Source: an uncultured Bacteroidota bacterium (GTDB lineage: Bacteria > Bacteroidota > Bacteroidia > Flavobacteriales > Flavobacteriaceae). From it: a stretch of 36,330 nucleotides of DNA. Made by a program: the position numbers and the translations under genes. The stretch's first letter is position 1. Each line of letters opens with the position of its first letter. This document shows positions 1 to 7,648 of the stretch, one piece after another. The notes beneath the pieces are model-generated. The model was not told the DNA's origin and did no database searches. It saw nothing but the letters and a program-made list of their open reading frames with translations. The stretch lies in assembly GCA_902593075.1 (NCBI GenBank), contig CACJHA010000011.1, positions 1-36,330 on the forward strand, given 5' to 3'.

Positions 1-98
1 AAGAAGATCAAGTTAAATTAGCCAAACTGAAAAATAGTCATAGAAAAATAAACTCTTTAGATAAATTGATTTCTTTAATTTCAAGCATAGATAAATAA
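1..98 (+). CDS. C-terminal end of an unidentified protein (5' partial)
   Basis: Only the last 31 codons are inside the window. The open frame starts at base 3 and ends with TAA at 96-98; the other two forward frames are closed early. The visible tail is lysine-, leucine- and serine-rich, hydrophilic and probably helical. It has no motif I recognise, so no function is offered. The GroES-like gene begins 8 bases after the stop, so the two are probably co-transcribed. Confidence 0.5.
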   Translation, partial: EDQVKLAKLKNSHRKINSLDKLISLISSIDK

Positions 99-106
99 TT
101 CCTTAC

Positions 107-475
107 ATGATTAAAAAAAATAATTCACTAGAAAAAATAAATGTCGTTGGCGATAGGGTTCTTATTAAGCCAAGGAAAGAGTCAGAAAAAACGGATAGTG
201 GACTTTATCTTCCCCCTGGCGTAAGAGAAAAAGAGAAAGTTCAATATGGATATATTGTAAAATCTGGACCAGGATATCCTATTCCTATTGCTATTGAAAA
301 CGATCAACCATGGAAAACAGACGACGAGAAAATTAAGTATCTTCCATTACAGGTAAAACAAGGTGATTTAGCTGTTTTTTTACAGGGGGGAGCCTACGAA
401 GTTATTTACCAAGGAGAAAAATATTTTATAGTACCTCAATCATCAATTTTAATGATAGAAAGAGAGCAATTTTGA
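107..475 (+). CDS. GroES-like co-chaperonin (Cpn10 family), stand-alone
   Basis: This 122-residue protein belongs to the Cpn10/GroES fold. Visible hallmarks are VVGDRVLIKP near residues 13-22, the mobile-loop region with DSGLYLPPG around 30-38, and the C-terminal half with GDLAVFLQGGAYEVIYQGEKYFIV pattern split around residues 86-108. It is longer than classical GroES (about 95 residues) because of an insert around residues 50-80 rich in Pro, Asp and Lys. No groEL lies beside it, which suggests the extra co-chaperonin often annotated in Flavobacteriia rather than the canonical groES of a groESL operon. GroES caps the GroEL folding chamber in the cytoplasm; whether this variant does so is inference. 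The start is ATG, 8 bases after the preceding gene. Confidence 0.8.
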   Translation: MIKKNNSLEKINVVGDRVLIKPRKESEKTDSGLYLPPGVREKEKVQYGYIVKSGPGYPIPIAIENDQPWKTDDEKIKYLPLQVKQGDLAVFLQGGAYEVIYQGEKYFIVPQSSILMIEREQF

Positions 476-518
476 ATTTAAAAACCTCATTTTAGTATTT
501 ACTTTTAAAGACATTTCC

Positions 519-526
519 TAATTTTG
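519..526 (+). promoter_or_regulatory. Bacteroidota-type -7 promoter box before nadA
   Basis: The sequence TAATTTTG fits the TAnnTTTG -7 consensus of the primary sigma factor of Bacteroidota. It lies in the 81-base spacer between the GroES-like gene and nadA, 30 bases before the nadA ATG. No convincing TTTG -33 box is seen at the expected distance, so the call rests on the -7 element and its position. Confidence 0.5.
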
Positions 527-556
527 TAAAATCTAACATACTGTTAATATTTTTTA

Positions 557-1525
557 ATGAAACATATTTTAAAATCTGAAGACATAACTCCTAATACAAA
601 GGATTTTGATATAATCAAAAAAATCAAAAAAATCAAAAAAGAGAAAAATGCTGCTTTATTGGTACATTATTATCAAGATTCATCCATTCAAGAGATTGCA
701 GATTATTTAGGAGACAGCCTTTACCTTGCTAAAGCTGCAAAAAACTTAGATTCAGATATAATAGTTCTTTCTGGAGTGCATTTTATGGCTGAAACTGTAA
801 AAATCATTAATCCTGAAAAAAAAATACTTTTACCTGACCTTAATGCAGGATGTTCTCTAGCTGATTCTTGCCCCCCCGATCTTTTTAAAAATTTTATTAA
901 GAAATACCCTGAAGCATTTGTTGTTTCTTACATTAATTGTTCAGCAGAAATTAAAGCAATGAGTGATATTATTTGTACATCAAGTAATGCAAAGGCTGTA
1001 ATTGAAAGCATACCCGAGGATAAACAAATTATATTTGCTCCTGATAAAAATTTAGGTAACTATCTGATTAAAGAAACAAAAAGAAATATGATTTTATGGG
1101 ATGGAAGTTGCGTTGTTCATGAGGCATTTTCATTTGATAAAATATTAGATTTATTTAAAAAACATCCAAAAGCTAAATTCATTGCACATCCAGAGAGCAA
1201 GTCCTTAATTTTAGACGTGGCAAACTATATAGGTAGTACTTCAAAACTGCTCGAATATGTTCAAAATAGTTCAAATAAGGAGTTTATAGTTGCTACAGAA
1301 GCAGGAATTCTTCATGAAATGAATAAGCGATGTCCAGACAAGCTTTTTATCCCAGCTCCTGTAGAAGACAGCTCGTGTGCATGTAGCGAATGTTCTTTTA
1401 TGAAACTAAATACCTTAGAAAAGCTTTATTTGTGTTTAAAGTACGAGAAGCCAGAGATTAATTTGACAGAGGATATAATTTCAAAAGCTAAGGCTCCGTT
1501 ACTAAAAATGCTTTCAATTAGCTAA
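557..1525 (+). CDS. nadA: Quinolinate synthase NadA
   Basis: NadA condenses iminoaspartate with dihydroxyacetone phosphate to make quinolinate in de novo NAD synthesis, using a [4Fe-4S] cluster. The 322-residue length is normal for the family. Three cysteines at the expected positions can ligate the cluster: C99 in the DLNAGCSLADSC segment, C185 in WDGSCVVHEAF, and C279 at the end of the CACSEC group. Other family blocks are VHYYQDSSIQEIADYLGDS at 36-54, the VSYINCSAEIKA block near 123-134, and IVATEAGILHEM near 244-255. The start is ATG, 30 bases after a TAnnTTTG box. nadC follows after 23 bases, so the two form an operon. No nadB (aspartate oxidase) is present in the window, so the iminoaspartate source is encoded elsewhere. 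Confidence 0.95.
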   Translation: MKHILKSEDITPNTKDFDIIKKIKKIKKEKNAALLVHYYQDSSIQEIADYLGDSLYLAKAAKNLDSDIIVLSGVHFMAETVKIINPEKKILLPDLNAGCSLADSCPPDLFKNFIKKYPEAFVVSYINCSAEIKAMSDIICTSSNAKAVIESIPEDKQIIFAPDKNLGNYLIKETKRNMILWDGSCVVHEAFSFDKILDLFKKHPKAKFIAHPESKSLILDVANYIGSTSKLLEYVQNSSNKEFIVATEAGILHEMNKRCPDKLFIPAPVEDSSCACSECSFMKLNTLEKLYLCLKYEKPEINLTEDIISKAKAPLLKMLSIS

Positions 1526-1548
1526 TCATTATTTATAAATTATTTAAA

Positions 1549-2418
1549 TTGAAGACAACCGATCAATTTGAATCAAAATATTCAAAGGAAATATTTACTT
1601 TTTTGAAAAACGTCTTAGAAGAAGACTTTGGTGTTGAAGACCATACAAGCAAATCATATTTTGATAACAAAAATGATAATTCCTTCAAGTTAATAACTAA
1701 ATCAAATTGTGTTATTTCTGGAATTAGACTTTCAGAAATTTTAATAGAGAAATTCAGGTCTGATTTATCTATAAATAAGTTTTTTCATGATGGCGACCAG
1801 GTGAAAAAAGGTGAAACAATTATGGAGATAAAAGGGCCTACATATTCGGTTCTTTCTATTGAAAGATTAATATTAAATATAATGCAAAGAATGAGTGGTA
1901 TTTCGACACTCACCTCAAACTTATCAAAATTGATTTCCCACACCAAATGTAAAATACTCGATACTAGAAAAACAACACCGGGTTTTAGGTATCCAGAAAA
2001 ATGGGCAGTTTTAATTGGGGGAGGTGTTAACCACAGAATGGGTCTTTTTGATGCAATTTTGATTAAGGATAATCATATTGACTCTTCTGGAACTATTGAA
2101 AAAGCTATAATTAGTACAAAAAACTATTTAGATAAGAATAACTTAAAAATACCAGTATACATTGAAGTTAGAGATAGGGAGGAACTTAATGAAGTTATCA
2201 AACATAAATGGATTAATAGAATAATTCTTGATAATATGAGTATCATTGAAACAAAAGATTCAGTTTCTTTTATTAATGGACGTTTTCTAATTGAATCAAG
2301 TGGTAATATAAATGAAAGAAATATAATAGATTACGCCGAGACGGGGGTCGATTTCGTCTCTATGGGATCAATTACGCACTCAGCCTCAATAATAGATATG
2401 AGTTTAATCCAAGTATAG
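1549..2418 (+). CDS. nadC: Nicotinate-nucleotide pyrophosphorylase (carboxylating) NadC
   Basis: NadC converts quinolinate and PRPP to nicotinate mononucleotide, the step after NadA. Family motifs are clear: ERLILNIMQRMSGIST around 105-120, DTRKTTPGFR at 138-147, GGGVNHRMGL at 157-166 and KDNH at 173-176, which together hold the substrate phosphates and the quinolinate carboxylates. Its 289 residues are the usual length. The start is TTG: there is no ATG nearby that would keep the N-terminal helical domain, and the frame begins 23 bases after nadA. It converges with the OmpA gene with only 3 bases between stops, and I see no terminator hairpin there. Confidence 0.94.
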   Translation: MKTTDQFESKYSKEIFTFLKNVLEEDFGVEDHTSKSYFDNKNDNSFKLITKSNCVISGIRLSEILIEKFRSDLSINKFFHDGDQVKKGETIMEIKGPTYSVLSIERLILNIMQRMSGISTLTSNLSKLISHTKCKILDTRKTTPGFRYPEKWAVLIGGGVNHRMGLFDAILIKDNHIDSSGTIEKAIISTKNYLDKNNLKIPVYIEVRDREELNEVIKHKWINRIILDNMSIIETKDSVSFINGRFLIESSGNINERNIIDYAETGVDFVSMGSITHSASIIDMSLIQV

Positions 2419-2421
2419 AAT

Positions 2422-3411
2422 TTATTTTACTAAAACAAATTTAATCCGCCTATTCATTTTTCTTTCATCTTCAGTATCATTAGAATATAATGGATTAGTT
2501 TCCCCGTAGCCTTTAGTTTTTATTCTATTTCCTTCAATACCAATTTGTATAAGTTGTTTTTTTACCTCTTCTGCTCTTTTTTCAGAAAGATTTTGATTGT
2601 ATAAATTTGATCCTTCGCTAGAGCAATGACCTTCTATTAAAATCATTGATTTTGAGAATTTCTTCATATTGATTGAAAGGTTTTTTATAATAGAAATACC
2701 TTTATTACTTAACTCAAAAGAGTTTTTACTAAAATATATCAATTGATTTTCCTTGGTTAATAACTGAATTATATCCTTTACCTTGTCTGGACACCCGTTG
2801 TTTTCAATAGTTCCTTTTTCATTGATACATCTGTCATTTATATCAAAAACACCATCCTTATCCGAATCATTCCATGGACAGCCCTTGTTATCAATTTCTC
2901 CAGTTTGATTAGGGCACATGTCATCTTTATCTGGTGTTCCATCTTTGTCACTATCTGGCCATGGACAACCACTGTTGTCAATTGAACCAAAAGTGTCTAT
3001 ACAATCATCTTTAAAATTCACTATTCCATCTTTATCATTGTCACTATTTCTATCGATGATTATTTTCTCTATAATCTCATTTTCACATTCTAAAACTATC
3101 TCCAAATAATTTGTGGTTTTTTTGAATTTTATTTTTTTAGATTTACATCCACTTTTTTTTAGATTTAACTGAAGAGGCAAATCATATGATGTTTTAACTG
3201 AAAATAAACCATTTTTTTTTGTATAAACGCCACTATAATATCCAGCTTTATTTATCATCCTTAAGGGCTTGATAACAACTAAAACGTTCTCTAATTCAGT
3301 TCCGGTTTCCTTATCTTTGACTATACCATTAAACTCAACTTGGGAAAATGAATAGTTTGAAATTAAAGTTATAATGATTAAGAGTTTATAATAAATCCTA
3401 TTAGTTTTCAT
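2422..3411 (-). CDS. OmpA-family outer-membrane protein with TSP3 repeats
   Basis: This 329-residue exported protein has a signal peptide (residues 1-23, ending before QVEF). A carboxypeptidase-regulatory or CNA-B-like beta domain follows (about 25-110: GIVKDKETGTELENVLVVI). Next come thrombospondin type 3 calcium-binding repeats (about 122-212, with DNDKDGIVNFKDDC, DSDKDGTPDKDDMC and DSDKDGVFDINDRC, each closed by a GCP). The C-terminal OmpA peptidoglycan-binding domain (about 220-329) has IEGHCSSEGS, LSEKRAEEVKKQL and the final NRRIKF. It should anchor the outer membrane to peptidoglycan. It is the last gene of a tight operon with the PorP/SprF and LRR genes, an arrangement typical of flavobacterial surface-protein loci linked to the type IX secretion system. 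Confidence 0.88.
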   Translation of the reverse strand: MKTNRIYYKLLIIITLISNYSFSQVEFNGIVKDKETGTELENVLVVIKPLRMINKAGYYSGVYTKKNGLFSVKTSYDLPLQLNLKKSGCKSKKIKFKKTTNYLEIVLECENEIIEKIIIDRNSDNDKDGIVNFKDDCIDTFGSIDNSGCPWPDSDKDGTPDKDDMCPNQTGEIDNKGCPWNDSDKDGVFDINDRCINEKGTIENNGCPDKVKDIIQLLTKENQLIYFSKNSFELSNKGISIIKNLSINMKKFSKSMILIEGHCSSEGSNLYNQNLSEKRAEEVKKQLIQIGIEGNRIKTKGYGETNPLYSNDTEDERKMNRRIKFVLVK

Positions 3412-3425
3412 GTAGATATTAGTAA

Positions 3426-4058
3426 TTAATGTGTTGTATCAATAATCTCATTTGACCCAAAGAGTTGTCCAATAAATTTTGAAAAAATAGCTCTTCCTGC
3501 GGTCTTGAAACCGGTGTCCTTGTCGAATAATTGAAATGAGACATACTTTATAACCTTTTTATTATGAAATCTCAATAATAGCTTATCTCCTTCATTTTTA
3601 CCGCCTTCAAGAACTTCAGATATATCAGCATATTTAATCCTTTTTAAAATTGGATGAGCTTTAAACTCTTTGTATCCATTAATCATTAATTCTTGAAGTT
3701 TATTAAATTTAGATTCATCTGCTAGGTGAAAACTTGAAATTTTAGATGTTGGATTTTCTAAACCAAATTGGGTCAGTTCCGTATCAAATCCAATCATAAA
3801 CATACTAACAAAAAAAATCGTGTAAGACTGATCCTCATTTAATTCACTTTGAACTAAGTATACGTCAGACATTCCACCAGATAATTTCGACATAGCTTTT
3901 CCCAATTGACAGCATTTCCCAATCGTCATAGAAGTTTTTCTAAGAGGTACTAATTCTTCGCTAGTATCATATAATTCAATTCCAGAATCAAAGTCATTTT
4001 TTTGAGCAAAAGAAAAAAAAGAAATAAATAGCAATAGTGCGTATAGTTTACTTTTCAT
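3426..4058 (-). CDS. Exported protein of unknown function in a PorP/SprF operon
   Basis: I do not recognise this family. The ATG at 4058 gives 210 residues with a clean signal peptide (MKSKLYALLLFISFFSFAQ). A TTG 18 bases upstream is possible but would weaken the signal peptide. The mature protein is mixed alpha/beta without membrane segments. It has a CC pair in the segment IGKCCQLGKAMSKLSGG and a basic C-terminal part (KKVIKYVSFQLFDKDTG). It lies 20 bases after porP/sprF and 14 bases before the OmpA gene on the same strand, so it is very likely co-transcribed with them and acts in the periplasm or at the outer membrane. A role in surface-protein export is only an inference from the neighbours. 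Confidence 0.75.
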   Translation of the reverse strand: MKSKLYALLLFISFFSFAQKNDFDSGIELYDTSEELVPLRKTSMTIGKCCQLGKAMSKLSGGMSDVYLVQSELNEDQSYTIFFVSMFMIGFDTELTQFGLENPTSKISSFHLADESKFNKLQELMINGYKEFKAHPILKRIKYADISEVLEGGKNEGDKLLLRFHNKKVIKYVSFQLFDKDTGFKTAGRAIFSKFIGQLFGSNEIIDTTH

Positions 4059-4078
4059 AAGTATAAATTTAAACAAAA

Positions 4079-5008
4079 TTATCTTATAAGATATGGCTTG
4101 TCAAATTCTTGTCTATCGGACCAATTACTTTTACCTTTAAAAATTTGAAATGAGATTGAAAATCTATGATTATTGTCATACTTACTGATTCCATTTGTGT
4201 TAGATATATCCATTCCATATGATATTTTTAAATTTCTTGGAAGATAAATTCCAATTTCACCTCCTGTAAGATATTGAGGCTGATAATGTAATGAAAGGGA
4301 TACTTGATTCTTGAAAATTACTTTAGTGCTAAATATGTATGAAATAGGGTTTCCTTCGATAATTTGAGCAAAAAATTGATTTTTAAATAAAAAATCATTC
4401 ATATAAAAGTTGTAACCAAATGTGCTATAGTATTGGTTGGTATTTTTAAATAAAACATCATTTGATTCAGTGGAAATTTTATTCTCAATTATGTTGGGTG
4501 ATGAAATTCCAAGAAACCATTTGTTTCCGTGGGTATAAAAACCAATTCCAACGCGTGGTATAATTTTAGATATATTCTCACTAAAAACAAACTCTGATCG
4601 GTCTAGAATACTTAAATTTTGGTAATCAGTTGAAAATGAGTTTATTCCAGCTTTTAAACCTAATGAAAAGGATATATCTTGACTAGATTTGAAATTTAAT
4701 GAAAAGTTTGTGTCTACATTTAAATTTTTTAAAACACCGAAAGTGTCATTTAATATTGAAATCCCAGCCGCTATATTTCTATTATCAAAATTATTTTGCA
4801 AGTCAAGCATTTGAGAAGAAGGCGAACCCTCAAAATCTATCCATTGAGAAGTATAATAGCCTTTTATAAAAAGACCTTCTGTTACTCCAACATACGCAGG
4901 ATTGTATGATGAAGGGTTATTATAATAATCTGTTAACTTTAAATTTGTCTGGGCTTTTACGAGAAAACCTGAATAAAATACTAAAATTGAAAATCCTAAA
5001 ATCCTCAA
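4079..5008 (-). CDS. PorP/SprF family type IX secretion outer-membrane protein
   Basis: The 309-residue protein has the diagnostic start of the PorP/SprF family: a signal peptide ending in AQ, then DYYNNPSSYNPAYVG at residues 28-41, then WIDFEGSPSSQ and repeated amphipathic beta strands expected of an outer-membrane barrel (for example FSLGLKAGINSFS and LSLHYQPQYLTGGEIGIYLP). PorP/SprF paralogs are usually paired with one secreted protein carrying a type-B sorting domain and help to attach or export it. Here that partner is the LRR protein directly upstream, with only 2 bases between its stop and this start. The start is TTG; no ATG keeps the signal peptide. Confidence 0.9.
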   Translation of the reverse strand: MRILGFSILVFYSGFLVKAQTNLKLTDYYNNPSSYNPAYVGVTEGLFIKGYYTSQWIDFEGSPSSQMLDLQNNFDNRNIAAGISILNDTFGVLKNLNVDTNFSLNFKSSQDISFSLGLKAGINSFSTDYQNLSILDRSEFVFSENISKIIPRVGIGFYTHGNKWFLGISSPNIIENKISTESNDVLFKNTNQYYSTFGYNFYMNDFLFKNQFFAQIIEGNPISYIFSTKVIFKNQVSLSLHYQPQYLTGGEIGIYLPRNLKISYGMDISNTNGISKYDNNHRFSISFQIFKGKSNWSDRQEFDKPYLIR

Positions 5009-5010
5009 AA

Positions 5011-7017
5011 CTAGTTATTAATTAAAGTTAGAACGCCTTTTTTAACAATAGTCTCTTGTGATGATTGATCTAAATAAGAAAAAATATAAAAATAAGATCC
5101 AGAAGGAAGTGTTGCATTACTGTTATTAATATTTGATTTACCATAAAAGAGTTTATTGTCAGTTCCATATCCATTTTCATCATAAATAATAATACCATTT
5201 CTGTCAAATATTTTCAAAGAATTATTGGGATATTTATCTGCATTTTTTATATAGAAGTAATCATTCTTATCATTTCCATTTGGTGAAATTGCATTATAAA
5301 TCTTTATCTCATAAAATACAAGATCATTATTGCTGCAATCAATAGAATATCTTGTAAAATTGTCTTTTTCCCATTCTCTAGGGATATTATTAATTTGAGT
5401 TTTACTAACATCTATACACTCTAAATTTAAATTCTGAGTTGTATTTAAATAATCAATCCGAGAATTATTAGAAACATTTAAACCTGAAAGTAGATTATCG
5501 GATATATCTAAATATTTTAAAAGTACATTCTCTGTTAATTCTATACTTTCAATCCTATTGTTACTTAAATTAAGGTTTGTAAGATTCAAACTCGAAATGT
5601 TTATCGACTCAAAATTATTATCTGAAATTTCAATAATTTTTAATCTCCTATTATATGATAATTCTATTTCTGATAATAAATTATTATTTAAGTTTAGTTT
5701 TTCAAGAAGTTGATTTTCTGAAATATCAATTTCTTCAATTAAGTTTTTTGAAAAATTAGCTTCTTTGAGACTAGTATTTTTATATAAATCGATTGATTTA
5801 ATTCGATTGTTTTCAAAATTTAAATTATCTAGTGATATAAAATCTTCTATACCAGTAGTTTCTAATATACTTCTACCATTTAGATCAATAATAGTAATTG
5901 AAGATATATTATTTGTTAAGACATAGTCATCCATTACGTCATCTAATCCCATTTCGATAAGTGCCTCCTCAAAATTGTCATCAGGAACATATGTTCTATC
6001 TAATATATCACATGATAATGAATATGTTGTATTTGCATCCTTATACCAAAGCGCGAAGGTAATATCTAGTTGCCCTTGATTAACTTTAACACATTCTAAG
6101 TCTGGGTTTGAGGTTAAATCAAATTCAACTAGTCCATTATTTTTTGAAACATTAATTGCGGGAGCCAGCCCAGTATTAGAAATGTCTAGCGTGGTTAAAT
6201 CTAAATTATTTGTAACATCTAAATCATCTAATTTATTATTTGATACTCTAAGTGAATTCAAATTTATATTCAGATAAACATTGATTTTTGATAGTTTGTT
6301 AAAGTTTAAATTTAGGATTTCTAACACTTTATTTTTTGAAACATCTATTGAACTAATATTATTATATGATAGAGACAGTCTTTTAAGATTTATATTTCTT
6401 TTGACGTCAATTTCAGATATTTCATTCCTATCCAACCTAAGATTTGAAAGTTTAAGGTTATTTCTAACATCAATTTTTGTTAATGAATTATTAATTAACG
6501 TAAGATATCCTAATCCAGTGTTATTTGAAACATCAATCTCACTTAAATTGTTTTCATCCAGTTGCAGTGTTGACAGCTCAATATTTTTACTAACGTCTAA
6601 TTCTGTTAAATAATTATTGTCAATTTTCAAAGACTCAAGTTCAATATTCTTAGTTAAATCAATGGATTCAAATTGGTTTCCAGACAGATTCACATTTCTT
6701 AAAACTTTATTTTTAGATAAATCAACAATAGATAGATTATTACCACTTAAATCTAAATTTAAAAGATCTCTAAATCCCTCAATACCAGTAAGATCACTTA
6801 TATTTTTGCTAATTAATCCTAGACCACCTACTTCATTTATATTACTTGTTAAAACATAATCATCTAAAACATCATCAAATCCTAAATCAATTATAGCTTG
6901 TTCAAAGTTATCGTCTGGGATATATGTTCTGTCCTGATAGATAGAAGACTCGTTGTAGCTTATTAATCCTCTGTGAAAAGTTAAAATTAATATTAATAAA
7001 GTATGAATTATTTGCAA
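5011..7017 (-). CDS. Large LRR surface protein with type-B T9SS sorting domain
   Basis: This 668-residue secreted protein has a signal peptide and two leucine-rich-repeat arrays. Each array is preceded by the same cap: RTYIPDDNFEQAIIDLGFDD at about 30-49 and RTYVPDDNFEEALIEMGLDD at about 340-359. The repeats have a period of about 21 residues built on LxLxxNxLSxIDVSxN, as in internalin-like surface proteins. After about residue 570 comes a gliding-motility-associated C-terminal domain (YNAISPNGNDKNDYFYI, then LKIFDRNGIIIYDENGYG, ending in GVLTLINN). This domain directs type IX secretion and needs a PorP/SprF partner, which is the next gene. The start is TTG, since no ATG precedes the mature part. 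It is the first gene of the operon. A role in adhesion is inferred from the architecture. Confidence 0.92.
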   Translation of the reverse strand: MQIIHTLLILILTFHRGLISYNESSIYQDRTYIPDDNFEQAIIDLGFDDVLDDYVLTSNINEVGGLGLISKNISDLTGIEGFRDLLNLDLSGNNLSIVDLSKNKVLRNVNLSGNQFESIDLTKNIELESLKIDNNYLTELDVSKNIELSTLQLDENNLSEIDVSNNTGLGYLTLINNSLTKIDVRNNLKLSNLRLDRNEISEIDVKRNINLKRLSLSYNNISSIDVSKNKVLEILNLNFNKLSKINVYLNINLNSLRVSNNKLDDLDVTNNLDLTTLDISNTGLAPAINVSKNNGLVEFDLTSNPDLECVKVNQGQLDITFALWYKDANTTYSLSCDILDRTYVPDDNFEEALIEMGLDDVMDDYVLTNNISSITIIDLNGRSILETTGIEDFISLDNLNFENNRIKSIDLYKNTSLKEANFSKNLIEEIDISENQLLEKLNLNNNLLSEIELSYNRRLKIIEISDNNFESINISSLNLTNLNLSNNRIESIELTENVLLKYLDISDNLLSGLNVSNNSRIDYLNTTQNLNLECIDVSKTQINNIPREWEKDNFTRYSIDCSNNDLVFYEIKIYNAISPNGNDKNDYFYIKNADKYPNNSLKIFDRNGIIIYDENGYGTDNKLFYGKSNINNSNATLPSGSYFYIFSYLDQSSQETIVKKGVLTLINN

Positions 7018-7071
7018 TTTTTTAAAAAACCGAAGATAATAAAACCAACGGTAGGTTTTTTTTTAATTAAT

Positions 7072-7079
7072 TATCTTTG
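7072..7079 (+). promoter_or_regulatory. Bacteroidota-type -7 box before a tiny gene
   Basis: TATCTTTG is a perfect TAnnTTTG box on the plus strand, 38 bases before the ATG of the 30-codon ORF at 7118. A run of nine T follows GG at 7054-7055, roughly where a -33 element would be. The box supports real transcription of the small ORF, because no other plus-strand gene lies nearby. Confidence 0.45.
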
Positions 7080-7117
7080 CATATGACCATCTAAATATTT
7101 CTTATATTTAATTAATT

Positions 7118-7210
7118 ATGAAAAAAATATTTAACCCCACTTTTCTATTTGTGCTTTCGTTTTACATATTCATGTTAATATGTTATATTTTAAGACCATC
7201 TAATTGGTAA
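7118..7210 (+). CDS. Tiny single-pass membrane protein (30 residues)
   Basis: The frame starts at ATG 7118 and stops with TAA at 7208-7210. It encodes a short basic N-terminus (MKKIFNP), one hydrophobic segment of about 18 residues (TFLFVLSFYIFMLICYIL) and a short tail RPSNW, as expected of a one-helix inner-membrane peptide. It lies between two minus-strand genes and 38 bases after a perfect TAnnTTTG box. I know no family for it. The promoter box and the TM design make it more credible than a random frame, but it could be noncoding leader sequence. Confidence 0.4.
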   Translation: MKKIFNPTFLFVLSFYIFMLICYILRPSNW

Positions 7211-7212
7211 AA

Positions 7213-7644
7213 TCATTCCGTTTGATATCCCATATCAATCCAATCTGCTTTAATATTATTCTTTATGTTTAATAGTTTATGATTTTTAAAGCCAAGTTTG
7301 TTCATTAACGCAAATGCTGGCCTTATATTGGGACAATTTTTGAATGGACAACACCCACAGTAAAGTACAATTTCATCATCTTTGCTGAAGCTGGAAACCA
7401 AAGATTTCAATTTTTCAATATTTTCGTTGTACCTGCACTCACCAATTCCAATTGAATTTTTTATAACGACTCCTGGTCCGATACTTATAATTTTGGGAAG
7501 ATCCTTTCCACTATCAATAATATTGGAGAGTAATTTAGGTTCTAATAATTGAGACATACCCCAAGGTTCAAGGGTTTTGTTATTTTGATTTTGCTTGCAG
7601 GAGATTATAATTAACAATAAAATAGGGAAATAAATTTTTTTCAT
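7213..7644 (-). CDS. Rhodanese-like lipoprotein with a cysteine-rich active loop
   Basis: This 143-residue protein has a lipoprotein signal (MKKIYFPILLLIIISC, lipobox Cys16), so it should sit in the periplasm on a membrane. The rest fits a small rhodanese domain: IISIGPGVVIKNSIGIG in place of the usual start, and DDEIVLYCGCCPFKNCPN near residues 89-106, where the sulfur-accepting cysteine loop is expected. The loop holds four cysteines (96, 98, 99 and 104), more than ordinary rhodaneses, so a redox or metal-binding role is possible. It lies 4 bases after the M48 protease gene on the same strand, so the two are co-transcribed. Confidence 0.75.
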   Translation of the reverse strand: MKKIYFPILLLIIISCKQNQNNKTLEPWGMSQLLEPKLLSNIIDSGKDLPKIISIGPGVVIKNSIGIGECRYNENIEKLKSLVSSFSKDDEIVLYCGCCPFKNCPNIRPAFALMNKLGFKNHKLLNIKNNIKADWIDMGYQTE

Positions 7645-7648
7645 GTTT

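Noticed and set aside
6281-6859. Plus-strand ORFs of 80-110 residues inside the LRR gene
   Set aside because: They mirror the LRR periodicity on the opposite strand and have no signal of their own; the same holds for the ORFs at 2918, 10488, 29225, 30960, 32864 and 34950.
7024-7061. AAAAAACC/GGTTTTTT inverted repeat as a terminator
   Set aside because: No plus-strand gene precedes it, and the arms are mostly A/T runs with a 22-base loop; it lies in the leader of the LRR operon and is likely chance.
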